Shown here one piece after another: positions 1 to 5,333 of a stretch of DNA of 7,845 bases. The stretch's first letter is position 1; every line of letters starts with the position of its first letter. A program made the position numbers and the translations under genes. Under the pieces are notes generated by a model. The model saw only the letters and a list, made by a program, of their open reading frames with translations, was not told the origin of the DNA and did not search any database. Origin of the DNA: Candidatus Woesearchaeota archaeon. Its GTDB lineage: Archaea; Nanobdellota; Nanobdellia; Woesearchaeales; GW2011-AR4. The stretch spans positions 1 through 7,845 of the forward strand of contig JACPMS010000024.1 in assembly GCA_016185875.1 (NCBI GenBank), read 5' to 3'.

Positions 1-383
1 AAGGCTGTTTTTATTATGTAGCCCCTGTTCCTTATATCCTTGTAGACGCAGTACCTCACCCAGAAATTTGGCTCGATTTTCTGCGCCTTTTTAAGAAAGC
101 TTTCAAAATCTATCTCGTTGTTTCTTGAGTCATAGACAATGCTTTTCTTCTTTTCAAGCAAATAAAGCGCTTCTATGAGGGAAAGCTGGACTCTGCCGTC
201 ATCCAGCAGCTCTCCAAACCTGCTTTGGTTATAGAGCTCTCTAGCATTGTCTGAGCTTTCTGTAAGCGCCCTTTCGTTGGAAAAGTACGCTTTGACAGGC
301 TCTCTGTGTTCCTTGATTTTTTCTTCCTTTATTTCCTTCTTAGGAAGCACTTCTTCAGCGTCTTCCTTTTTCTTAGTCATCAT
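1..383 (-). CDS. endA: tRNA-splicing endonuclease EndA, N-terminal part (runs off left edge)
   Basis: This is the first 127 codons of a gene whose 3' part lies outside the window. The family cuts introns out of precursor tRNA (and rRNA) at bulge-helix-bulge sites. Residues 1-28 are a lysine/glutamate-rich extension. From about residue 45 the protein matches the EndA N-terminal domain: ARELYNQSRFGEL (48-60), then VQLSLIEALYLLEKKKSI (65-82). The start of the catalytic domain follows, with RYCVYKDIRNRGYIIKT (110-126), the very characteristic 'RY.VY.D.R.RGY..K' block. The catalytic Tyr, His and Lys would lie further on and cannot be checked, nor can the architecture (single-unit, fused or split). 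The gene starts with two tandem ATGs (381-383 and 378-380), and either could be used. It is divergent from the RNase Z gene across a shared promoter region. I am confident of the family but not of the exact start. Confidence 0.88.
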   Translation of the reverse strand, partial: MMTKKKEDAEEVLPKKEIKEEKIKEHREPVKAYFSNERALTESSDNARELYNQSRFGELLDDGRVQLSLIEALYLLEKKKSIVYDSRNNEIDFESFLKKAQKIEPNFWVRYCVYKDIRNRGYIIKTA

Positions 384-417
384 AGTTATTATTATTTTAT
401 GCTGGTAAGTTGATTGG

Positions 418-435
418 TTTAAAAAGCTTTTTAAA
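418..435. promoter_or_regulatory. Divergent promoter palindrome between endA and the RNase Z gene
   Basis: The 18 bases TTTAAAAAGCTTTTTAAA form a perfect palindrome. Each arm reads as an archaeal TATA box: TTTAAAAA at 418-425 for the rightward RNase Z gene (33-40 bp before its ATG at 458), and the same octamer on the minus strand at 428-435 for leftward endA (45-52 bp before its ATG at 383). With the usual archaeal spacing of about 25 bp from box to start, RNase Z would have a leader of about 10 nt and endA one of about 20 nt. The two boxes are separated by only GC, so two TBP-TFB complexes could hardly bind at once. The sequence pattern is seen; promoter function is inferred. Confidence 0.6.
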
Positions 436-457
436 GAGTTTTATCGTACAATACTAT

Positions 458-1348
458 ATGCAAATTACATTTCTTGGAACTAGTTCGATGGTTCCAACAA
501 AGGAAAGAAATCAAATAGCAGTTTTTCTTAGCTACGGCTCTGATGGCATTTTGTTTGATTGCGGCGAAGGCACTCAAAGGCAGTTCAAGATAGCTGGAAT
601 AAGCCTGACAAAAGTTACTAAAATCCTCATAAGCCATTGGCACGGCGACCATGTGCTTGGATTGCCCGGCTTGATACAAACCCTAAGCTCAATGGACTAC
701 AGCAGCAAGCTGGAGATTTATGGGCCTGTTGGAACAAAAAAAAGAATGGAAAAAATGTTTGAGGCGTTTGTTTTTGATAAAAGACTAGATTTTGTCGTAA
801 AGGAAGCCAAAAGCGGCATTTTTTTTGAAAATAATGATTTCCAATTGGAGGCATATCAATTGGAGCATGGCATAGAAACTCTTGGCTACAGGTTTGTTGA
901 AAAAGATAAAAGGAAGATTGACATGAAAAAAGTCAAAAAATTTGATATCCCAATAGGCCCTTTGCTTGGCAAACTGCAGCAAGGCATCACAATAGAGCAT
1001 AATGGCAAAAAAATAGTGCCAGATGATGTCACTTATGTTGAAGATGGGAAAAAACTTTCTTACATCACAGATACGGTCTTGTGCGACGCATGCCACAAAA
1101 TTGCTGAAGATGCTGATTTGTTGATTTGCGAAGCCACATACTCTTCAAAATTAGTGGGTAAAAGCGAGGAATACGGACATATGACGGCAAAGCAGGCTGC
1201 GCAGTTGGCAAACAAGTCAAATGCAAAGCAGCTTGTCCTGATACATTTCAGCGCAAGGTATAAAAACACTCAGGAGCTTGAGGAAGACGCAAGAAACATT
1301 TTTGACAATGTAATCTGCGCAAAAGACTTCATGAAGATTGAATTATAA
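458..1348 (+). CDS. rnz: Ribonuclease Z (tRNase Z, tRNA 3' endonuclease)
   Basis: The protein is 296 residues, a normal length for the short form. The enzyme removes 3' trailers from precursor tRNAs in the cytoplasm. It is a metallo-beta-lactamase fold enzyme with two zinc ions. The N-terminus MQITFLGTSSMVPTKERN carries the family's 'PxxxRN' loop. The zinc motif HxHxDH is H60-W-H62-G-D64-H65; further ligands are H137 (in LEHGIETLGYRF), D205 (in SYITDT) and H263 (in IHFSARY). A GPLLGKLQQG segment (167-176) and the 'YGHMT' block (239-243) are also typical of tRNase Z. I chose the ATG at 458 over an upstream in-frame TTG at 410, because the extra 16 residues have no family match and would overlap the promoter palindrome. 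The stop lies 3 nt before the hjc start, so the two are probably cotranscribed. Confidence 0.95.
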   Translation: MQITFLGTSSMVPTKERNQIAVFLSYGSDGILFDCGEGTQRQFKIAGISLTKVTKILISHWHGDHVLGLPGLIQTLSSMDYSSKLEIYGPVGTKKRMEKMFEAFVFDKRLDFVVKEAKSGIFFENNDFQLEAYQLEHGIETLGYRFVEKDKRKIDMKKVKKFDIPIGPLLGKLQQGITIEHNGKKIVPDDVTYVEDGKKLSYITDTVLCDACHKIAEDADLLICEATYSSKLVGKSEEYGHMTAKQAAQLANKSNAKQLVLIHFSARYKNTQELEEDARNIFDNVICAKDFMKIEL

Positions 1349-1351
1349 AAA

Positions 1352-1738
1352 ATGAGCAACAAGGGCAAGGGTTCCAAAGCTGAAAGGGAATTGCTGCATA
1401 TATTCTGGTCTAGAAAATGGGCAGCTCTGAGATCTGCTGGCTCCGGCTCAATGAAATACCCAGGACCTGATTTGATTGCGAGCAATAAAGTAAGGACGCT
1501 GGCGATTGAGTGCAAATCAACAAAAAAAGATAAGAAATACCTTGATAAGCATGATATCCTGCAACTCAAGGAATTCTGCGATATATTTGGAGCAGAGCCG
1601 TGGTTTGCTGTGAGGTTTTCCAGGATGAACTGGCTCTTTTTAAGCATTGAGGACATAGAAAAGACAGAAAACGGCTATGTTATTGATGCAAAAGTTGCAG
1701 AGAGAAAAGGCTTACTGATTGATGAATTAATAAAGTGA
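1352..1738 (+). CDS. hjc: Holliday junction resolvase Hjc
   Basis: This 128-residue protein matches archaeal Hjc, a dimeric PD-(D/E)xK-fold nuclease that cuts four-way DNA junctions during recombination and fork repair. The N-terminal KGSKAERELL (6-15) gives E11 and R12; LRSAGSGSMKYPGPDLIA (26-43) gives R27 and the catalytic D40; and AIECKSTKKD (51-60) gives the E53-x-K55 pair. These correspond to the known active-site residues of the Pyrococcus enzyme. LDKHDILQLKEFCDIFGAEPWFAVRF (64-89) matches the conserved C-terminal half. The protein carries a tail of about 25 residues beyond the 'W.FL' strand. It starts 3 nt after the RNase Z stop with no clear Shine-Dalgarno sequence, which fits translation from an operon message. 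Its stop lies 3 nt from the stop of the convergent membrane protein gene. Confidence 0.95.
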   Translation: MSNKGKGSKAERELLHIFWSRKWAALRSAGSGSMKYPGPDLIASNKVRTLAIECKSTKKDKKYLDKHDILQLKEFCDIFGAEPWFAVRFSRMNWLFLSIEDIEKTENGYVIDAKVAERKGLLIDELIK

Positions 1739-1741
1739 AAA

Positions 1742-1930
1742 TCAGCGCCTTTTGACTGCTCTTTCAATCTTTATCTCTTCCCTGACAATCTTGTCAACAA
1801 CCCTTTCTACATGCATCTCTATCCTTGCAATCCTGCGCTCCATCAAAACAAGAATCCTCAAAGAATAAACTATAGCCGCTAAAGTTCCTACGATGATAGC
1901 AAGTGTTATCTCCTGAACTCCAAAAACCAT
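1742..1930 (-). CDS. Small single-helix membrane protein, unknown function
   Basis: The protein has 62 residues and I recognise no named family. Residues 6-30 form one hydrophobic helix (QEITLAIIVGTLAAIVYSLRILVL). After this comes a strongly amphipathic, basic stretch (ERRIARIEMHVERVVDKIVREEIKIERAVKRR), regular enough to be a helix or coiled coil lying on the cytoplasmic side. It looks real rather than spurious. It has a TATA-like box and the best Shine-Dalgarno sequence in the window (AGGTGA, 4 nt before the ATG), it fills the gap between hjc and the primase gene exactly, and the charge pattern is orderly. Possible roles include a small membrane anchor or an oligomerising regulator, but nothing in the sequence decides this. 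It lies downstream of the primase gene on the same strand but appears to have its own promoter. Confidence 0.75.
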   Translation of the reverse strand: MVFGVQEITLAIIVGTLAAIVYSLRILVLMERRIARIEMHVERVVDKIVREEIKIERAVKRR

Positions 1931-1934
1931 CCTC

Positions 1935-1940
1935 TCACCT
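1935..1940 (-). promoter_or_regulatory. Shine-Dalgarno sequence of the small membrane protein gene
   Basis: The minus strand reads AGGTGA followed by GAGG and then ATG at 1930. AGGTGA complements the conserved 3' end of archaeal 16S rRNA (ending in CACCUCCU), with a spacing of 4 nt. It supports the ATG chosen for the 62-residue protein. It stands out because most other starts in this window have no such sequence and short predicted leaders. Confidence 0.7.
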
Positions 1941-1972
1941 CAATTTTTGATTTATATGCTGTTTACTTGGTT

Positions 1973-1981
1973 ATTTATATA
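1973..1981 (-). promoter_or_regulatory. TATA box for the small membrane protein gene
   Basis: The minus strand reads TATATAAAT, a good archaeal TATA box, 43-51 bp before the ATG at 1930. The expected transcript start near 1950 leaves a leader of about 20 nt that includes the Shine-Dalgarno sequence. A second A/T box (CATATAAA, 1951-1958) is closer but would place the transcript start at or past that sequence. The box lies just after the primase stop codon, so the gene need not depend on primase transcription. Confidence 0.5.
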
Positions 1982-1992
1982 GTTTTCGAAAG

Positions 1993-3363
1993 TTAAGGCT
2001 TAACAATATCAACCTTCTTTTCAGCTTTGCCTTTATTGTTTCTGTTTATCAGCCATGCTTTTCTTGTAGTGTACTGCGCCGGATTCTTAATCTTTGAGCA
2101 GAAATTGTCAGGCTTGCAAATTGCTAAATCAGTGTAATAATTTTGCTGATTTACTAGCGGAATATTGGCTTCTCTTTTTGGGCAGTTTGGCGGCAGTATC
2201 CTTTTCAGCATCTGCTTGTGATACCTCAACTGCCCAAGAAGATAAACTTCTCTTAAAGGCTCTTTGTTTTTTGAATTCCATTCCTTAAGCCTTTTCTCTA
2301 TTACGCCATATTCCCAACCGATTGATGTGAAGTAATTAACCAGTATAAACAAAGCTCTTTTCCTTCCGTCTTCCAAGCCGTTCAGAATCAGCTTGATGCA
2401 CGGTGGAAACAGCTCTTCAGGCAGTGCATTTTGAGGAGTTTCAAACTTCTTTTCCTCTTTTAAGCTAAAATCTTCTTGCTTAATGCCAAAATCTGATGCT
2501 TCCATCAGCAGCTGCTTTGCTTCATTGCCTTCAACATTTGTTTTGCCAAGAAACCTGTGCTTGCTTATTCTTACATTTTTTGGAATTGCAAATTCTTTCC
2601 TAAAAAGCAGTACTTTTTCAGGATTTAACGGTGTTGAAACCAAGCCTGATTTTTCATGCAAAGAATAAGGCATTCTGTACAAATGCCTTGAGGAGATCAG
2701 CAAAGTGTCTATATTCAAAAACGGCTCTGCATTCAATGCTCTTGTTTTATTGCTGTAATATGTTATTTCACCTGCCTTTTTGCCTGTTTTTTCTATGATG
2801 GCATTAAAATTATTTTTTTCCAATTCCATGATATTTTCTCCGAGAGGCTTCTTGATCATCTCTTTTATGTAGAGCGCTATCTTCCTTGGCGCATCAGGAA
2901 ACATTTTTTTTGTTTCCTCATTTTTTATCTTGTCTGGGAACGCCTCGAAAGGCACACCAATATGAAATCCCTTGTTGCCGGAAAATTTGCACGAAACGGA
3001 TCTTATGTTATAGAATTTCAATGCCTTGATGACCAAGTCAGCTGCAATTTTGGAGTACTCAAAAAATCCGCAGTCTATGTCAAGCACCAAGTCCCATCCA
3101 ACTCTTAGGTTATCCAGCTCATGCTTTCTCATCGAGGTATCCAACTGCAGTGGATTTCTCCAAAGCTCTTCAGAGGCATGGAAAGAAGTTGCGCCTTGCC
3201 TTGCAAGCTCCAGAATATCGCTTTGGTGCCTTAGAACATCCGGTCTTTTTGAAAAATTATCGTTAAACTTTGCAGCAACCTCCCTGTCCTCAGAATTGGC
3301 AATAATCTCTTCTTGGATATCATTCCTTTTGTAATGGTTTAATGAGACGTTGATAGGAATCAT
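1993..3363 (-). CDS. Single-chain archaeal DNA primase: PriS catalytic domain fused to a PriL-like Fe-S domain
   Basis: This 456-residue protein makes the short RNA or DNA primers for replication. The N-terminal half is the archaeo-eukaryotic primase small subunit: the metal-binding pair D95-x-D97 in LVLDIDC, the nucleotide-binding SGNKGFH (128-134), and ISSRHLYRMPYSLHEKSGL (223-241) with H227, R230 and H236; D219 is the likely third metal carboxylate. After a linker (about 275-315), residues 318-425 resemble the C-terminal domain of the large subunit PriL: FPPCIKLIL, a helical stretch, then PPNC and AIC-x5-C. This gives cysteines 322, 394, 416 and 422, a plausible [4Fe-4S] set. The helical linker domain of a full PriL is absent. 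The catalytic half has only C98 and C125, so the usual PriS zinc knuckle seems missing. Single-chain S-L primases are known from Nanoarchaeota. The ATG is at 3361-3363, about 21-28 bp after a TATA box, so the message may be leaderless. Confidence 0.9.
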   Translation of the reverse strand: MIPINVSLNHYKRNDIQEEIIANSEDREVAAKFNDNFSKRPDVLRHQSDILELARQGATSFHASEELWRNPLQLDTSMRKHELDNLRVGWDLVLDIDCGFFEYSKIAADLVIKALKFYNIRSVSCKFSGNKGFHIGVPFEAFPDKIKNEETKKMFPDAPRKIALYIKEMIKKPLGENIMELEKNNFNAIIEKTGKKAGEITYYSNKTRALNAEPFLNIDTLLISSRHLYRMPYSLHEKSGLVSTPLNPEKVLLFRKEFAIPKNVRISKHRFLGKTNVEGNEAKQLLMEASDFGIKQEDFSLKEEKKFETPQNALPEELFPPCIKLILNGLEDGRKRALFILVNYFTSIGWEYGVIEKRLKEWNSKNKEPLREVYLLGQLRYHKQMLKRILPPNCPKREANIPLVNQQNYYTDLAICKPDNFCSKIKNPAQYTTRKAWLINRNNKGKAEKKVDIVKP

Positions 3364-3383
3364 AAATTTAGAAATGTTTTTAG

Positions 3384-3429
3384 TTATTTAAGGTTTTTGA
3401 TGCTTAATTTAATCAAAAACATTTAAAAA
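3384..3429. promoter_or_regulatory. Symmetric divergent promoter between the primase and Toprim genes
   Basis: Two A/T boxes face outward: TTAAATAA on the minus strand at 3384-3391 (21-28 bp before the primase ATG) and TTTAAAAA on the plus strand at 3422-3429 (26-33 bp before the Toprim ATG). Between them is a perfect 9-bp inverted repeat: GTTTTTGAT (3393-3401) and ATCAAAAAC (3412-3420), with a 10-bp spacer. The repeat and the pair of boxes share the same centre, near 3406.5. Read outward, each side is ATCAAAAAC followed directly by the box, so the repeat occupies the place of the upstream BRE/activator region. Both transcripts would be leaderless or nearly so. A shared regulator is possible but is inference. 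Confidence 0.6.
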
Positions 3430-3454
3430 CTTTGAATCAATAAAATAAAAAATA

Positions 3455-3811
3455 ATGAATAAAAATTTGGATGAATTAGAATATCAAATTGAGAAATTAA
3501 AACATTCATCCACATTAATCATTGTAGAAGGCAAAAAGGACAAAATAGCATTGCAAAAATTAGGGTTAAGCAACATAATGGAACTGAATAAAAAGCCTTT
3601 ATTCCATATTGTCGAGGAAATTGCAAATTCTAATGATGAATGTGTGATATTGACTGATTTGGACAGGGAAGGCAAGCAGCTCTATTCTGTATTGAATTCA
3701 AACCTTCAAAAAAATGGCGTCAAGGTCAACAACAAGTTCAGGGAATTCTTGTTCAGGCACACAAAGCTAAGGCAAATAGAAGGCATGACAACATATTTAG
3801 AATCTCTCTAA
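3455..3811 (+). CDS. Small stand-alone Toprim-domain protein
   Basis: The protein has 118 residues and is essentially only a Toprim domain, the metal-dependent catalytic fold shared by topoisomerases, DnaG primases, OLD nucleases, RecR and RNase M5. After a short helical lead (1-18), residues 20-29 give the first motif, TLIIVEGKKD, with catalytic E25. Residues 64-73 give the second, VILTDLDREG, with D68 and D70. The C-terminus (FRHTKLRQIEGM, 100-111) is the ending typical of small archaeal Toprim proteins of unknown function, and resembles the region after the Toprim core of RNase M5. The protein is too short to be DnaG or a topoisomerase. It is divergent from the primase gene across a symmetric promoter. 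Its last 15 bp overlap the 3' end of the opposing htpX gene. The fold is clear; the substrate is unknown. Confidence 0.88.
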   Translation: MNKNLDELEYQIEKLKHSSTLIIVEGKKDKIALQKLGLSNIMELNKKPLFHIVEEIANSNDECVILTDLDREGKQLYSVLNSNLQKNGVKVNNKFREFLFRHTKLRQIEGMTTYLESL

Positions 3812-4693
3812 TCTTTTTATCCTTTCATTTATATCAGGATGAGTGGAAAACAGATTATTTATTCTTCCCCTGAAAGTCCTCAATGGGTTTTCAATGAACA
3901 AATGCGCAGTTGCCTTGTTTGCCGCCTCAACCAATGGCTCCTTGTCGTCTCTTATTTTTTTTAATGCATTGGCCAATCCTTCGGGGTTTCTTGAAAGCAA
4001 AGCGCCATCAGCATCAGCAAGAAATTCCCTCTGCCTGCTTACAGCAAGCTTAATCAGTTGGGCTATTAAAGGGGCTAGAATTGCCAGAATAAACCCAATC
4101 AATATGACTATTAAGCCAATGATGCCTCCAATTTTTCTGTCTTCCCTTCCTCTTCCGTAAATAAAGCTTCTCAAAAAGAAATCGCTGAGCAAAGCTATAA
4201 CACCAACAAGAATAACCACAAACATCATCATTCTGATGTCATAATTCCTCACATGAGATAATTCATGGGCTATCACTCCTTCCAACTCGTCTCTTTTAAG
4301 CCTTTTGATAGCGCCTGTTGTGACAGCCACAGAAGAGTGCTTTAGGTCCCTGCCTGTTGCAAAGGCATTTATTGCGCTGTCATCAATTACATAAACCTTT
4401 GGTGCTGGAATTCCAGCTGCAATTGCCAAGCCCTCAACTGTGTTTACAAGATAAGGATATTTTTTCCTGTCAGCAGAAACAGCATTGCTCATCCTCAATA
4501 TCATCCTGTCTCCTGAATAGAGGCTTACCAAAGCCATGATTGTTGCAAAAATAATTGCAAACGCCAAGCCGATAAAGGCATCTCCAAAATAAAGCCCAAA
4601 AGCATATCCCAAGAATCCGATGATAATAAAGAAAATGCTGATTAGCAATATTGATTTCCTTTTGTTTGAAGAAATATTCTCGTATAAACCCAT
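3797..4693 (-). CDS. htpX: HtpX-type membrane zinc metalloprotease (paralogue 1, with LemA)
   Basis: This 298-residue M48-family protease belongs to the family that degrades damaged or misfolded membrane proteins. Two N-terminal membrane helices (about 14-34 and 39-57) are followed by the catalytic segment: INAFATGRDLKHSSVAVTTG (108-127) and the zinc motif H143-E-L-S-H147 in GVIAHELSHVRNYDI. A third zinc ligand is E223 in SRQREFLADADG. A membrane hairpin (about 154-176 and 187-215) lies between the last two. The end THPDINERIKRLERF is the usual HtpX C-terminus. All catalytic residues are present, and the length matches the family. The start lies 2 nt after the lemA stop, so the two are very likely cotranscribed, as lemA and htpX often are elsewhere. 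The stop overlaps the convergent Toprim gene by 15 bp. Confidence 0.95.
   Translation of the reverse strand: MGLYENISSNKRKSILLISIFFIIIGFLGYAFGLYFGDAFIGLAFAIIFATIMALVSLYSGDRMILRMSNAVSADRKKYPYLVNTVEGLAIAAGIPAPKVYVIDDSAINAFATGRDLKHSSVAVTTGAIKRLKRDELEGVIAHELSHVRNYDIRMMMFVVILVGVIALLSDFFLRSFIYGRGREDRKIGGIIGLIVILIGFILAILAPLIAQLIKLAVSRQREFLADADGALLSRNPEGLANALKKIRDDKEPLVEAANKATAHLFIENPLRTFRGRINNLFSTHPDINERIKRLERF
3812..3829 (+). terminator. Possible T-rich terminator after the Toprim gene
   Basis: Directly after the TAA stop the plus strand reads TCTTTTTATCCTTTCATT, with a run of five T and further T clusters. Archaeal transcription commonly ends on T-tracts without a hairpin. It lies inside the 3' coding end of the convergent htpX gene. 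Composition is the only evidence. Confidence 0.3.
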
Positions 4694-4695
4694 CT

Positions 4696-5250
4696 TTAAA
4701 ATTCTACTTTGACAGGCTTTTTCTCTGGCTCAGCAGATTTGAAAAATTCTTTTTCCTTGAAGTTAAGCATTCCTGCAATTATTCTGCTTGGGAACTGCTG
4801 TATCTTGTTATTTAAGGCCATGACATTGTCGTTGTAGAATTGCCTTGAATAAGCAATCTTGCTTTCTGTTCCTGCCAGCTCTTCCTGGAGCATTTTAAAG
4901 TTTTCAGACGCTTGCAATTTGGGATACCTTTCAGAAACTGCAAAAATTGTCTTTAAGGCATTGCTTACAGCATCGCTTGCCTTTGATTTATCACTCATTG
5001 ACCCAGAGACAAGCTTTGACCTCATTTTTGTTACTTCTGTAAGAACACCCTTTTCATGCTTCATATAGCCTTTGACAGTGTTCACTAAATTGGGAATTAA
5101 GTCATATCTTCTCTTCAATTGGACATCTATCTGGCTCCAAGCATTGTTAACCCTGTTTCTGAGAATTATCAAGCTGTTGAATGTGAAAACTATGTACAAG
5201 ATAATCAATGCTAATATTCCAATAATAACCCATAAAATCACATCAACCAT
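4696..5250 (-). CDS. lemA: LemA family membrane protein
   Basis: The protein has 184 residues, a typical LemA length. One N-terminal membrane helix (about 4-24) is followed by the family signature FNSLIILRNRVNNAWSQIDVQLKRRYDLIPNLVNTVKGYMKHEK (24-67). A helical domain follows, with FAVSERYPKLQASENFKMLQEELAGTESKIAYSRQFYND (103-141) and the closing QQFPSRIIAG...FF (151-170). LemA proteins are anchored in the membrane with a helical bundle outside; their molecular role is not settled, but they frequently sit next to htpX and are thought to act with it in membrane protein quality control. Here lemA is first in a two-gene unit with htpX. A TATA box 31-39 bp before the ATG implies a leader of about 8 nt. 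The tail (171-184) is short and charged. Confidence 0.95.
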   Translation of the reverse strand: MVDVILWVIIGILALIILYIVFTFNSLIILRNRVNNAWSQIDVQLKRRYDLIPNLVNTVKGYMKHEKGVLTEVTKMRSKLVSGSMSDKSKASDAVSNALKTIFAVSERYPKLQASENFKMLQEELAGTESKIAYSRQFYNDNVMALNNKIQQFPSRIIAGMLNFKEKEFFKSAEPEKKPVKVEF

Positions 5251-5280
5251 AAAACCACTTCAAAAATAGTTTTTTATGGA

Positions 5281-5289
5281 TTTATAAAT
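5281..5289 (-). promoter_or_regulatory. TATA box for the lemA-htpX unit
   Basis: The minus strand reads ATTTATAAA, 31-39 bp before the lemA ATG at 5250. The predicted transcript start near 5258 leaves a leader of about 8 nt without a clear Shine-Dalgarno sequence. It sits in the 83-bp gap shared with the divergent second htpX gene. Confidence 0.5.
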
Positions 5290-5302
5290 GTTTGCCATTA
5301 AG

Positions 5303-5310
5303 TTTTTAAA
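5303..5310 (+). promoter_or_regulatory. TATA box for the second htpX gene
   Basis: TTTTTAAA lies 24-31 bp before the ATG at 5334, a spacing that predicts a leaderless or nearly leaderless transcript. Its centre is only about 21 bp from that of the lemA TATA box, so the two promoters are back to back and could compete. Confidence 0.5.
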
Positions 5311-5333
5311 TTGCAAAAGCCTACATTTTTACT

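Noticed and set aside
410..457. In-frame TTG start that would lengthen RNase Z by 16 residues
   Set aside because: The extension overlaps the promoter palindrome and has no family match; the ATG at 458 begins exactly at the conserved N-terminus.
785..1096. Minus-strand open frame of 103 codons inside RNase Z
   Set aside because: It is antisense to a well-conserved gene, with a Phe/Cys/Ile-rich translation typical of shadow frames.
1270..1656. Minus-strand open frame of 128 codons over hjc
   Set aside because: It is an antisense shadow of hjc, which has full family motifs. The translation is low in recognisable structure and has no start signals.
3026..3334. Plus-strand open frame of 102 codons inside the primase gene
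   Set aside because: It is a shadow of the primase frame: Ser/Leu-rich, with no motif or promoter.
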